Shown: in pieces, positions 1 to 8,474 of the stretch
Layout of the letters: every line of letters begins with the position of its first letter
Numbering within the stretch: position 1 is the stretch's first letter
Source: Planctomycetota bacterium
GTDB taxonomy: Bacteria > Planctomycetota > SZUA-567 > H5-PLA8
DNA: 64,000 bases
Direction: 5' to 3'
Assembly: GCA_023150555.1 (NCBI GenBank)
Contig: JAKLKQ010000016.1
Location: 1 to 64,000 of the forward strand
Program-made: the position numbers and the translations under genes
Notes under the pieces: model-generated
The model's input: only the letters and a program-made list of their open reading frames with translations
Database searches by the model: none
What the model was told of the DNA's origin: nothing

Positions 1-80
1 GGGCGTTCCCTCGACGCCCCCACAAACTAGGTTTCGGCGGGGTGCCCAAGGGACTTAAGAACTTTTCAACAGAGCAACGG

Positions 81-368
81 TTACTCGATGACCTTCGGAA
101 CGCGGAAGAACTCGTCGTCGTGGTCCGGCGCGCTCTTCAAGGCCTCGGCGCGCGGCAGGCTGGGGCGGGGCTCGTCGGCGCGAAAGACGTTCTCGCCCGC
201 CGTCGCCGAGATCATGGGCTCGACCTTGGACGTGTCGACCTGCTGCAGCTTGTCGATGTACTGCAGGATGGCGCCCAGCTGCGACGTGAAGGCGTGAACC
301 TCCTCGTCGCTCAGCGCCAGACGGCCGAGCATCGCCACGTGCCGGACTTCCTTCTCGGTGAGTGCCAT
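81..368 (-). CDS. gatC: Asp/Glu-tRNA amidotransferase subunit C
   Basis: This 95-residue protein matches GatC, the small stabilising subunit of the GatCAB amidotransferase, which converts misacylated Glu-tRNA(Gln) or Asp-tRNA(Asn) to the correct amide. The family opening MALTEKEVRHVAMLGRLAL and the later stretch VEPMISATAGENVFRADEP are visible, and the length is normal. The open frame extends to 473, but the ATG at 368 fits the family N-terminus and is preferred. gatA would be expected just downstream, beyond base 1, but only 80 bases are visible there and they hold no recognisable start. Confidence 0.92.
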   Translation of the reverse strand: MALTEKEVRHVAMLGRLALSDEEVHAFTSQLGAILQYIDKLQQVDTSKVEPMISATAGENVFRADEPRPSLPRAEALKSAPDHDDEFFRVPKVIE

Positions 369-514
369 AATGCCTCTCAAATAAAGGATGGCCGTTCCGC
401 GCGCAAGGTGCATTCCGCCTCCTTTATACGGGGCCGTCCGGCTTGACAGGCCCCGCCGACGCGGATAACACATCTCCTTGTCCGAATTAGCTTTGGCTTG
501 GGAATTCGTCCGCG

Positions 515-1360
515 ATGAAGATCTACAAGGTATTGCCCGACCTCAAGAAGAAGAAGCACCTTGCCATCTGGCACAAGGCCCTGCGCAGCCAGTGGTCCGC
601 CGAGGATCTCAACTGGAGCGCGCCGCAGCGCATCACCAAGGACAAGCTGAAGGACCAGATGGCCACGATCCTGACGCCGATCCTGATGGGCGAGCAGGCC
701 GCGCTGTACAGCGTCTCCGGACTGATCCCCAAGCTGGGCGCGACGTGCGAGGTCGAGAGCCAATTCTACCTCACGACTTGGGCCGTCGACGAGGCGCGCC
801 ACACCGAACTCTTCGCGCGGTACTACCAGCGCATCGACCGCGAGCCGATGTCCATCCGACGGTATCCGGCCGGGTATCTCTTCCAGAGCGCCATCGTCTC
901 GGAGGACGCCGCCGAGTGGCTCGCGGGCGTGCTTGTCAGCGAGGTCCTCGCGAAGTCGGTGATGGAAGAATTCCGCCGCGTGGACCTGGACCCGGTCCTG
1001 AGCGAGATCGCGCACGGCATCCTGGAGGACGAGGCGCGCCATCTGGGCTTCAACCACATCTACCTCGAGGACCGCTTCGCGACGATGTTCCGCGAGGCCG
1101 CCGCCGAAGGCCGCACCTTCAGCGAGCACCTGCACAAGCGGCTGCAGGCGGTGCTGGCGCTCGTCAATCCGATCTTCGACCGTATGGACGCGGAGATGAA
1201 GGCCATCGGCGTCGACCGCGTCGAGTTGTACGAGAAGGTCGCGAAGGAGGCGCGCCAGCGCCTCGAGAAGTCCATCGCTTGCGGCGAGAAAGTCGCGCTG
1301 GGCAAGGCCTTGGCCGGCGATCCCGCCGAGGCCGCCGCGATCGGGCGACAAACCGTCTGA
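515..1360 (+). CDS. ferritin-like di-iron protein, putative ACP-linked oxygenase/desaturase
   Basis: The 281-residue protein is predicted to be all-helical with the metal-binding pattern of ferritin-like di-iron proteins. GEQAALYS and ESQFYLTTWAVDEARHTELF (E...DEARH) lie near residues 68-110, and a second carboxylate/His motif, ILEDEARHLGF, near 170-180. Two ExxH-type half-sites are what R2-like, AurF-like and soluble desaturase-like enzymes use to bind two irons. It is the first gene of a tight cassette: the ligase starts 5 bp after its stop, and an acyl carrier protein follows. The context suggests it hydroxylates, desaturates or N-oxygenates a carrier-bound acyl group. The exact reaction cannot be read from sequence. 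A longer frame (478-3069) overlaps it in another phase and is noise over this region. Confidence 0.8.
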   Translation: MKIYKVLPDLKKKKHLAIWHKALRSQWSAEDLNWSAPQRITKDKLKDQMATILTPILMGEQAALYSVSGLIPKLGATCEVESQFYLTTWAVDEARHTELFARYYQRIDREPMSIRRYPAGYLFQSAIVSEDAAEWLAGVLVSEVLAKSVMEEFRRVDLDPVLSEIAHGILEDEARHLGFNHIYLEDRFATMFREAAAEGRTFSEHLHKRLQAVLALVNPIFDRMDAEMKAIGVDRVELYEKVAKEARQRLEKSIACGEKVALGKALAGDPAEAAAIGRQTV

Positions 1361-1365
1361 CCGCG

Positions 1366-3069
1366 ATGCCCCGCCCGAACCCCGCACAACCCGAGCGCGC
1401 GTCCGCCGAGGCCCTCCGCAACCTGCCGGCCGCGCTGGAGCGCAGCGCGCGCGAACGCCCGCGCAACGGCTTCCGCATCTACAACCGCCGCGGGAGCGCC
1501 ACCGAGGATCGCAACTACCCGGAGATGCTGCAAAGCGTACGCGCCGCCGCCGCACGCCTTAAGGCCTCCGGCGTCGGTCCCGGCGACCGCGTGCCGGTCT
1601 GCCTGCCCACCGGTTGGCCCTTCGTGGAGGCCTGGTTGGGCGCCGTCTGGCTGGGCGCGCTGCCCGTGGCCATGGCCTACCAGGGCGCGATGAGTTCCGC
1701 CGAGGCCCAGGCCGCCAAGATCGACGCGGTCTGCGAACGCCTGGGCGCCAAACGCCTGGTCTGCGACCCGGCGTTGAAGGCCGAGCTCGTGAAGCTCAAC
1801 GCCCGCCACGCCGGGCCAATCGCGCTGGCGTTCGAGGACTTCGCCGCGCTGCCCGCCGGCGATGTGCCCGCGCACGACGCCGCGACGGAGGACCTCGCGT
1901 TCCTGCAGCTCACCAGCGGCTCGACGGGGATCCCGCGCGCGGTCATGATCCCGCACCGCGCGGTGCTGCACAACCCGATCGCCATCGCCGATGCCGTCGT
2001 CGCGCCCTTCGGCTGTACGCTGCGCGAGCATGTCGACGGCGTCGTCTCCTGGCTGCCGTTGAACCACGACATGGGCCTGATCGGCTGCCTGGCCTTCTGC
2101 ATCGTGCACGGCGTTGACCTGTGGCTGATGCGCTCGGAGACCTTCCTCGCGCGGCCCAAGGTCTGGCTGCAGGCGCTGGGCGGCGGCGCGCGGGTGCTCT
2201 CGCCGTCGCCGAACTTCGCTTTCCAGACCTGCGTCGAACGCCTTAGCGCAGCGGACATCGAGGGCCTCGACCTGCGCAACTGGAAGGGCGCGATGACCGG
2301 CGCGGAGATGGTGCGCCCCGAGACCTGCGCGGCCTTCGGCGAACGCTTCTCGCCGGCGGGCTTCGACCCGCGCGTCTTCCGCCCGTGCTACGGCCTGGCC
2401 GAAGGCACGCTGGCCGTGACCTTCGACCGCACCTGCGCCGGCGTGAAGGTGGCGAAAGTGCCCGCCGGGGCACAACTGGACCTGCGCGAGTCCGTCAGCA
2501 ACGGGCCGGCGGTGCGCGACACGCAGGTCGTCATCACCGCGCCCGACGGAACGGTCCTGGGCGAGGGCTCGATCGGCGAAGTGCGCGCGAAGGGCCCCGG
2601 CATCTTCATGGGCTACTACCGCGACGAACAGGCCAGCGCCGAGTGCCTGGAGGACGGCTGGCTGCGCACCGGTGACCTGGGCTTCCTGAAGGACGGCGAG
2701 TTGTACCTCACCGGACGTACGAAGGAGATCCTCATCATCCACGGCCACAACCTCATGCCGCAGGAGATCGAATGGCACGCCGACGCAGCGGCCGGCGGTG
2801 GCGGCAAGCTGCGCAGCGGCGCGTTCAGCGTGCCGAAGGGCAGCGAGGGCGAACAGGCCGTCGTGGTGCTCGAGACCGACGAACGCGGAGGCGACGCGCT
2901 CGCGGCGCTCGCGCACGAGATCCGCTCGCGCGTGGGCCGCGCGCTCTCGCTGCCGCTCGCGGACCTTGTCTTCGTCAAGCGCGGGCAGATTCCCAAGACC
3001 ACCAGCGGCAAGGTGCAGCGCCTCGAGTTGCGCCGCCGCTACCTCGACGGCAAGCTGGAACGGCTTTGA
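1366..3069 (+). CDS. fatty acyl-AMP ligase (FAAL)-type AMP-binding enzyme
   Basis: The 567-residue ANL-superfamily adenylating enzyme has the P-loop LTSGSTGIPRAV near residue 183, the FAAL-like SWLPLNHDMGLIG, the A5-type region CYGLAEGTLAVTF, the A7 motif WLRTGDLGF, GRTKEILIIHGHNLMPQEIE, and the C-terminal lysine region IPKTTSGKVQR. FAALs activate fatty acids as acyl-AMP and pass them to an acyl carrier protein rather than CoA; an ACP gene follows 22 bp downstream. The ATG at 1366 gives the normal FAAL length. Translational linkage to the upstream di-iron gene is likely. Substrate chain length is unknown. Confidence 0.92.
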   Translation: MPRPNPAQPERASAEALRNLPAALERSARERPRNGFRIYNRRGSATEDRNYPEMLQSVRAAAARLKASGVGPGDRVPVCLPTGWPFVEAWLGAVWLGALPVAMAYQGAMSSAEAQAAKIDAVCERLGAKRLVCDPALKAELVKLNARHAGPIALAFEDFAALPAGDVPAHDAATEDLAFLQLTSGSTGIPRAVMIPHRAVLHNPIAIADAVVAPFGCTLREHVDGVVSWLPLNHDMGLIGCLAFCIVHGVDLWLMRSETFLARPKVWLQALGGGARVLSPSPNFAFQTCVERLSAADIEGLDLRNWKGAMTGAEMVRPETCAAFGERFSPAGFDPRVFRPCYGLAEGTLAVTFDRTCAGVKVAKVPAGAQLDLRESVSNGPAVRDTQVVITAPDGTVLGEGSIGEVRAKGPGIFMGYYRDEQASAECLEDGWLRTGDLGFLKDGELYLTGRTKEILIIHGHNLMPQEIEWHADAAAGGGGKLRSGAFSVPKGSEGEQAVVVLETDERGGDALAALAHEIRSRVGRALSLPLADLVFVKRGQIPKTTSGKVQRLELRRRYLDGKLERL

Positions 3070-3091
3070 GCCAAGCTGAGGAGATCCGACG

Positions 3092-3322
3092 ATGAGCAAG
3101 CAGGACGTGGCGCTGGACGTGCTGGCCAAGGTAAGCGGGCGCGCGCGCGCCGATCTGAAGCCGGAGATGGAACTGGTCGCGGACCTGGGCATCGACTCGC
3201 CCAAGGGCCTGCAGCTGCTCGCCGAACTCGAGGACACGCTCAAGATCGAGATCAGCGACGAAGACGCCGCCGCGATGAACACCGTCGCCGACATCTCCAA
3301 CTACGCAGCCAAGCTGAACTAG
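3092..3322 (+). CDS. acyl carrier protein
   Basis: The 76-residue acidic helical protein carries the phosphopantetheine site DLGIDSPKGLQL, with Ser at about residue 38 as the predicted attachment point. A GAGG-type ribosome site (gctgaggagatccgacg) precedes the ATG. It closes the di-iron/FAAL/ACP cassette and is probably the acceptor of the FAAL product rather than the housekeeping AcpP, because it is not next to fab genes and has DSPKGLQL instead of the usual DSLDTVEL. It ends in TAG, so TAG is an active stop codon here. Confidence 0.92.
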   Translation: MSKQDVALDVLAKVSGRARADLKPEMELVADLGIDSPKGLQLLAELEDTLKIEISDEDAAAMNTVADISNYAAKLN

Positions 3323-3409
3323 TTCGCTGCGTCAGGTGCCGTCGCAGCGCTGCCGTAACACCCGCGCGATTCGGCGTCGAAATCCTTTTGGGGAATTAGC
3401 GGCGAAATT

Positions 3410-3530
3410 CCGAACAAATTCGTTCTTGTAAGTCCTTACGTTTCGATATTCGCCGTTCACGTAAACCCTATTTGCACGTCGAGCAACTAGGATTTGTTTA
3501 TTGGACTTACGACAAAATTGCACCATGGGA
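3410..3530 (+). repeat. AT-rich convergent intergenic block with GTAAGTCC and TTGCAC motifs
   Basis: The 212-base gap between the converging acp and membrane-protein genes is much richer in A/T than its flanks. GTAAGTCC at 3428-3435 is matched by its inverted copy GGACTTAC at 3503-3510, and TTGCAC occurs at 3472 and 3518. The 12-mer TGTAAGTCCTTA (3427-3438) recurs exactly at 51478-51489. It may be a terminator region or binding-site cluster; no ORF is supported. Confidence 0.5.
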
Positions 3531-3534
3531 TCGA

Positions 3535-5175
3535 TTAAATCGAGACATGCCCTACGTGCACGGGCTGCGAGCCTGACTTCCGGCTTCGCGTGAGCTGCCA
3601 GCGCGTAATCGCCAAGGCGATTCCGAAGACGATGAAGGCCAGCAGGATCGTCGCCCAGCCCCACGCGCCGCGCGTCAGCGCGACAGGGCCTTCCAGGCTG
3701 TGGAACGCGCCGGCCGCGCCGTACGCCGCCAACGGCACGGCGTACGCGAGCGGGCGCTCCCGCGCCGCCTGCAGCAGCGCAAGCGCCGCCACGTAGTAGT
3801 AAATCATTCCCGCGTCTGCGGTTGTGAACAGGCAGACGCAACCCATCCCGCACACCAGGCACGCCAGCACCAGCAGACGCTGCCAGCGCTCCGGTGCCAG
3901 CGCCAGCCCCAGCACGAACGCCAGCAGTGGCAGGTAACGCCCGTACCACGCCAGGAACTCGAGGCGCTTCGTCTTCACCGACGCCACGCACAGCGCCAGG
4001 TAGATCGCAAGACCAAGCAGCGCGCGCAGATACGAGCGCTGGCGTAACGCCCACCACGATGCCACCGGAAGAAGCAGCGCGACTTTGTCCGGCTCCGGCG
4101 CTTCGACAAATCGCGCGACGCTCTGCGCATCATGCCCGGCGACCGCCAGGAAACTCAATACGGCAAACGCGTTAAGCAGCGCGGCGTGGCCTTCGCGCTG
4201 CCACGCGCGGAAGAGCAGCCACGCGCCCATCGCCAGCGCCACGCGCAGCGGCGAGAGCACCGCCCACGGCTCGCGCAAGTTGTTCAGCAGTTCCCACTTC
4301 GGCGCGTTCGGAAGCGCGAAGCCGACCGCCACAAGGCCCACCGCGCAGAACGTGCGACCTTCGAGGAGCAACGGGCCCATGTGCAGGGGCTCGGGCCGCG
4401 GCAGCAGCGCCATTGCAGCGAAGGCCAGCGGCAGCAGGAACGCCGCGTGGAACGGCGCCTCGTGCACCCAGCCCTGCCCGACCCACTGCGCCAGCAGGAC
4501 CGCACCCGCCAGCACGGCCGCGTCGCTCTTCAGCACCGGGTGCAGCACTGGCGGCGCGGGGCGCGCGGGCTTGAGGCTGAGGAAGAGCGCCAGTACCGCG
4601 AAGACGCTCCAGACGCTGAAGACGAGGAATTCTCGAGCAAGTCTAAAGTCTTCACCGGCGCCGGAATACAGCGCGAGGAACGGCTGAAACGTGTAGAGGA
4701 AGACCATCCCCGCTGCCAGGAACGCCTTGCGCGCGCCGAAGAGCCGCCCGCGCGACGCACGGTCGAGGACGAAGAGCTTGGCGAAGCCCAGCGCCAGGCT
4801 GCCGGCCGTGATCACCAGGCCCCACAGGTAATGCGCGGTGACGCAAGCGTTTACGGTGAATGTGCCGTCGAAGAGGAAGGCCACCTCGATCAGCAGAAGC
4901 AGCGGCACTTCGCGCCGGAACGGCGCACGGCGGATCAGGTAGACGCAGGTAGCGATGACGAGAGCCTCGTAGAGGTTGATCGTCCCCAACAGCGCCAGCA
5001 ACGCGCCAAGTGCCCGCGGCTTGTAGAGATACGGGATGCAGACGAGGTAGCAGCCCAGCAGCATCAGCAGCGCGCTGAGAAGGTAGAAGACGTTGAGCCG
5101 CCGGATCGCGCGGCGGCCGCGAGCTGTCCAGCGCAGCAGCAGCGGGGGAAAGGTCAGGCGCAGCGTGGAATCCAT
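3535..5175 (-). CDS. multi-pass membrane protein of unknown function
   Basis: The 546-residue protein contains about 14 hydrophobic segments spread along its length (for example LLSALLMLLGCYLVCIPYLY near 33 and ILLAFIVFGIALAI near 515) and short basic loops. I recognise no catalytic motif. A HxAQSVARFVEAPEPDKVALL loop near residue 350 and YYYVAALALLQAARERPLAY near 465 are the least hydrophobic stretches. It is alone on the minus strand, with ATG at 5175 and a 217-bp AT-rich leader upstream. The architecture resembles polytopic glycosyltransferase or O-antigen-ligase type proteins, but no acidic first-loop motif is seen, so no function is assigned. Confidence 0.75.
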   Translation of the reverse strand: MDSTLRLTFPPLLLRWTARGRRAIRRLNVFYLLSALLMLLGCYLVCIPYLYKPRALGALLALLGTINLYEALVIATCVYLIRRAPFRREVPLLLLIEVAFLFDGTFTVNACVTAHYLWGLVITAGSLALGFAKLFVLDRASRGRLFGARKAFLAAGMVFLYTFQPFLALYSGAGEDFRLAREFLVFSVWSVFAVLALFLSLKPARPAPPVLHPVLKSDAAVLAGAVLLAQWVGQGWVHEAPFHAAFLLPLAFAAMALLPRPEPLHMGPLLLEGRTFCAVGLVAVGFALPNAPKWELLNNLREPWAVLSPLRVALAMGAWLLFRAWQREGHAALLNAFAVLSFLAVAGHDAQSVARFVEAPEPDKVALLLPVASWWALRQRSYLRALLGLAIYLALCVASVKTKRLEFLAWYGRYLPLLAFVLGLALAPERWQRLLVLACLVCGMGCVCLFTTADAGMIYYYVAALALLQAARERPLAYAVPLAAYGAAGAFHSLEGPVALTRGAWGWATILLAFIVFGIALAITRWQLTRSRKSGSQPVHVGHVSI

Positions 5176-5392
5176 AGCCGAAGGCCTCCTGGTGCCCGTA
5201 GTGCGTTGAATTTCTTTTGTAAGCGGAATGTAAATGTGACAGGTTTTGCGTATTGCACTACGTGAATTGCCACTCGCATTTTCGTGTAAAAGTCATGCCC
5301 CATAATGCCTTAGGCATCCGGCGGTGACGCAAAACGTCAGCGCGGCCTGTGCATGCTTTGACGGGGCAAACGGCGGGCCAGCGGAGGTTGGC

Positions 5393-5779
5393 TTACGGTC
5401 CGGCGCCAGCATGCCGGCGCCGACGGCGAGCCTTCTGCTTGCGGATGCGCGCGTGCTCGGCGAGGCGCGCAGAGTCTTGCGGCGCATCGAGTTGCTCTAT
5501 GCGGTCGACCAGCTCCCGCAGCGCCAGGAATCGGTTGAGTGCCCGCGAGCGTTCGTGTGTCCACTTCACGGTCAGCTCGCGGCTGGAGAGCTGCAACTGC
5601 ACGCCGCTGCTGGTCTTGTTGACCTTCTGCCCGCCGGGCCCGCCGGCGCGCACGAAGTGCTCTTCGATCTCGCCGAGCGGTATGCCCAGCCGCGCGATGC
5701 GTTCCTGCAACGCTTTGTGTTTGAAAGGGGTTACGGGGGCGTCGGCGGGGTACTTCACGATTGGAATCCTCGCGGGCAT
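5393..5779 (-). CDS. stand-alone GGQ release-factor domain protein (ArfB/PrfH-like ribosome rescue)
   Basis: The 128-residue protein holds the peptidyl-tRNA hydrolysis motif GGPGGQKVNKT near residue 47, the signature of domain 3 of class I release factors. It lacks codon-recognition domains and ends in a very basic tail (RIRKQKARRRRRHAGAGP). That layout is typical of ArfB/YaeJ, which uses a basic tail in the empty mRNA channel of stalled ribosomes, or of other stand-alone RF-1-domain proteins. The distance from the GGQ to the tail fits ribosome rescue. The gene ends 217 bases before the membrane-protein start and is divergent from the glycosyltransferase at 5812. Confidence 0.85.
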   Translation of the reverse strand: MPARIPIVKYPADAPVTPFKHKALQERIARLGIPLGEIEEHFVRAGGPGGQKVNKTSSGVQLQLSSRELTVKWTHERSRALNRFLALRELVDRIEQLDAPQDSARLAEHARIRKQKARRRRRHAGAGP

Positions 5780-5811
5780 TTCGGCGCGTCCAGGCTACGA
5801 TACCATAGAGT

Positions 5812-7536
5812 ATGGCCGAATCGAATCCCCCCATCGATACACCCTCGTCTGGCTGGGTCGCCCAGGCCCAGCGTCGGCGCTGGCGGCGCATGGCATGGCT
5901 CGGCGCCGGCGGCGCAATGCTCCTGGCCCTTCTCCTGGCGCTCAACGGGTACAGCCACCACGCCAACGAGATGCCGGTCTCGGACGAGACCAACTTCCTC
6001 TTCGAAAGCATCTGGGTTGGCGACCATGGCGGCGTCTCCGGCTGGCTGGGCCACGCGCTGCGCGGCGAGTACCCCTTCGACAACCGCACGCCGGGCATGG
6101 CTTTGCTGGGTTCGCCGTTCGCCCAGCGCAGCCTGGACGCGGTGCGGCCGTTCCGCGCCCTGAGCGCCGTGCTGGCGGCGCTGGCCTTGTTGGGCATCTA
6201 CGCGGCGGCCGCGAAGGCGGTGGGCCACCGCACGGCGCTGTTTACGGCGGCGCTGCTGGCGGTCTCGAACACGTGGACCTACGGCGCGGGGAAGATCGCC
6301 GTCGAGCCGTTCGTCTACCTTCCGTTGTTCGTGGCGTGGCTGCTGATGGCGGGCTACTGGCGGCCGCGCGGGCGCTGGCTTTGGGCGGGCGTGGCGCTGG
6401 GGATCTGGTACCTGTTCAAGGCGACGGCACTGCTGCTGCTCGTGGCCATGGGAATCGCGGCGGCGGTCGAAGCCACGCAACGCGCGCGCCGAGAGCGCGT
6501 TTCCTTGCGCGCGCAGGCCGTGCCTGCGCTGCATGCGCTGGGCTGGCTGCTGCTGGGCGCCTTGTTGGTCGTGTGGCCAGTGCTGTGGAACAACACCGTC
6601 GCCCACGGCAACCCGCTGCACAACCGCAACACGTCGTTCCTGTGGCTGGACAGCTACGACCAGCGCCTGGTGAATGGCGGCGGGCCGGGGTTGGGCGGCT
6701 ATCTGCAGACGCACGATGCGCCGGAGATCGCCGGGCGCCTGCGCGACGGGATGCTGGTGCAGGGCAAGGTGCTGCTGGCGCTCTTCGCGGGGCCCTACGC
6801 GGCTTGGTGGTTCCTGGCGGCGCCGGCCCTTTTCCTGGGCATCTTTGGGACGTTCACCGATCCGGTGCGCTGGCGCAAGACCTTCACGCTGGTCTTCGTC
6901 GCGCTGGTGATCCTGCTCTTCGCGTGGTGGGCGAAGCTCACGGCAATCGAACGTTTCACCGGGATGCTGGGCCCGATCCTGGCCTTCGAGGCCGCTCGCG
7001 GCGTGCGGCGTGCGGTGCGCAATCCCTGGAGCGGCTGGATCAGGTCGCGCCGTCGCCATGCGGGCTGGGCGGCGCTCGGCACGCTGCTTCTGTTGGCGTC
7101 GCTGGGCCTGGGCCTGGGCGTGCGGCGTGACGGGCTGGCCTCTCCGGGCGAAGCCCTGCAGCCGGCGCCGAAGTACGCGTACCTGAAGGAATGGCTCTTC
7201 GTGCACGCGGTTCACCGTCAGGAAGTCTGTGCCGTGACGTCGTACTTCCGGCCGAACTACGACCTGTTCTGGCTGTTGCCGCCGGAGCACAAGGTTGTGC
7301 TGTTGCCGCCGCTGCCCAGTTTCGAAGAGTTCCGCGCGTGGGCCGCAAAGCAGCAGGCGCGGTACCTGGTGGTCGAATTGTCCACGTGGAAGTCGCGCGC
7401 GGGCGTGCTGGCTCCGCATCTGGCAGACCGAAATCCCGATCCGAGAATGGCGCGCTTCGATCTGCCAGGCTGGAAGTTGGTCGATCAGGATCCCCACCCG
7501 CCGTTCGCCGATTATCTCATTTACGAGCGGGAGTAG
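5812..7536 (+). CDS. GT-C fold (PMT/ArnT-like) membrane glycosyltransferase
   Basis: The 574-residue protein has an N-terminal membrane segment (WLGAGGAMLLALLLALNGY, near 29-48) followed by a first periplasmic loop with SDETNF, the acidic pair typical of GT39/GT83 enzymes that use lipid-phosphate sugars. About ten further hydrophobic helices and a C-terminal soluble region with the end EFRAWAAKQQARYLVVELST follow. The family moves sugars from a polyprenyl-phosphate donor to protein or lipid on the outer face of the membrane. The acceptor is unknown. It stands alone, divergent from the release-factor gene. Confidence 0.8.
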   Translation: MAESNPPIDTPSSGWVAQAQRRRWRRMAWLGAGGAMLLALLLALNGYSHHANEMPVSDETNFLFESIWVGDHGGVSGWLGHALRGEYPFDNRTPGMALLGSPFAQRSLDAVRPFRALSAVLAALALLGIYAAAAKAVGHRTALFTAALLAVSNTWTYGAGKIAVEPFVYLPLFVAWLLMAGYWRPRGRWLWAGVALGIWYLFKATALLLLVAMGIAAAVEATQRARRERVSLRAQAVPALHALGWLLLGALLVVWPVLWNNTVAHGNPLHNRNTSFLWLDSYDQRLVNGGGPGLGGYLQTHDAPEIAGRLRDGMLVQGKVLLALFAGPYAAWWFLAAPALFLGIFGTFTDPVRWRKTFTLVFVALVILLFAWWAKLTAIERFTGMLGPILAFEAARGVRRAVRNPWSGWIRSRRRHAGWAALGTLLLLASLGLGLGVRRDGLASPGEALQPAPKYAYLKEWLFVHAVHRQEVCAVTSYFRPNYDLFWLLPPEHKVVLLPPLPSFEEFRAWAAKQQARYLVVELSTWKSRAGVLAPHLADRNPDPRMARFDLPGWKLVDQDPHPPFADYLIYERE

Positions 7537-7542
7537 GCTCCG

Positions 7543-8421
7543 TCATTCTCCGGTCCTAGCCGCCACGCTGCGGACCATGCGGACGTCGAGCGGCTTCAGC
7601 GTATCCTGATGCACGTCGCGCTGCGGGAAAGAGATGACCAGGCCGGCTTCGCGGTAGAGCGCGTCGATTCTGAAGCGCAGAGCGCTGCGGATTCTGCGCA
7701 ATTCCATGGGGCGGTTGACGTGGGCCCAGATATAGAAATCGAAGATCAGCGCGTTGTCTCCGAAATCCTCGAAGCCCACCAGCGGCGGCAGCTCCTTCAG
7801 TACGCCGCTGTTTCCTTTCGCAGCGCGGTAGAGCAGTTCTTCGGCCTTGCGCACGTCGCTGCCGTAGGCATGCCCGACGCGCAGGGTGGTGCGCACCTTG
7901 TTGTCTGTCAGGGTCCAATTGATGACGGTTTGCTACAGCAGCACGCTGTTGGGCACAAGCAGGTCCACGCCGTCGGTGCGCCGCACGCGGGTGCAGCGCG
8001 CGCCGATGAACTCCATGTTGCCTCGGCTGTCCCCGATCTCGATCAGGTCGCCGATGCGAACGGGGCGTTCGGCAATCAGGACGCAGCCGCAGATGAAGTT
8101 GTTCATGATCTGCTGCGTACCGAAACCGACGCCGATAGCGATGGCCCCGCCCAGGAACGCGAAGGCAGTGATCGGAATCTTGAGCATGAACAGGGTGGTG
8201 AAGAGAACGGCGACGACGAGGACATAGTAGGCAACCTTCTGCGCGACGGCGGCGGCGGTGGGGTTCAGGTTGCGCCGGCCGGCCATGCGCGAGATCACGC
8301 TGCTGAGCAGCATGCCCAGGAGGAGGATCAGCAGGCCGAGGACGACCTGTCCGACTTTCAGCTTCTCGGTGCCGGTGATCTCGAGGAGCTCGCAGTGCCA
8401 GATTTGCCAGAAGGTTTCCAT
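7543..8421 (-). pseudogene. MscS-family mechanosensitive channel interrupted by in-frame TAG
   Basis: Residues before the stop (8421-7933) hold membrane helices and the MscS pore helix and beta-domain start, FAFLGGAIAIGVGFGTQQIM then NNFICGCVLIAERPVRIGDL, ending VPNSVLL. A TAG follows at 7933-7935, and the same frame continues as QTVINWTLTDNKVRTTLRVG with the normal MscS C-terminal domain to 7543. In MscS homologues this site is usually Glu (VPNS..LE..VINW), so GAG to TAG is the simplest explanation. No frameshift is present. It is either a recent pseudogene, an assembly error, or rarely read through. The downstream part has a plausible internal ATG at 7896 but could not form a channel alone. 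Confidence 0.85.
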
Positions 8422-8474
8422 GGCCGAGCAGTGTCGGCCATTTTACAGATGGGATAAATCCGCCTGGCAGCCTC

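Noticed and set aside
1060-3300. A 746-residue minus-strand frame opposite the FAAL gene
   Set aside because: Composition is that of an antisense GC-rich shadow, with no domain; the plus-strand ligase is unambiguous.
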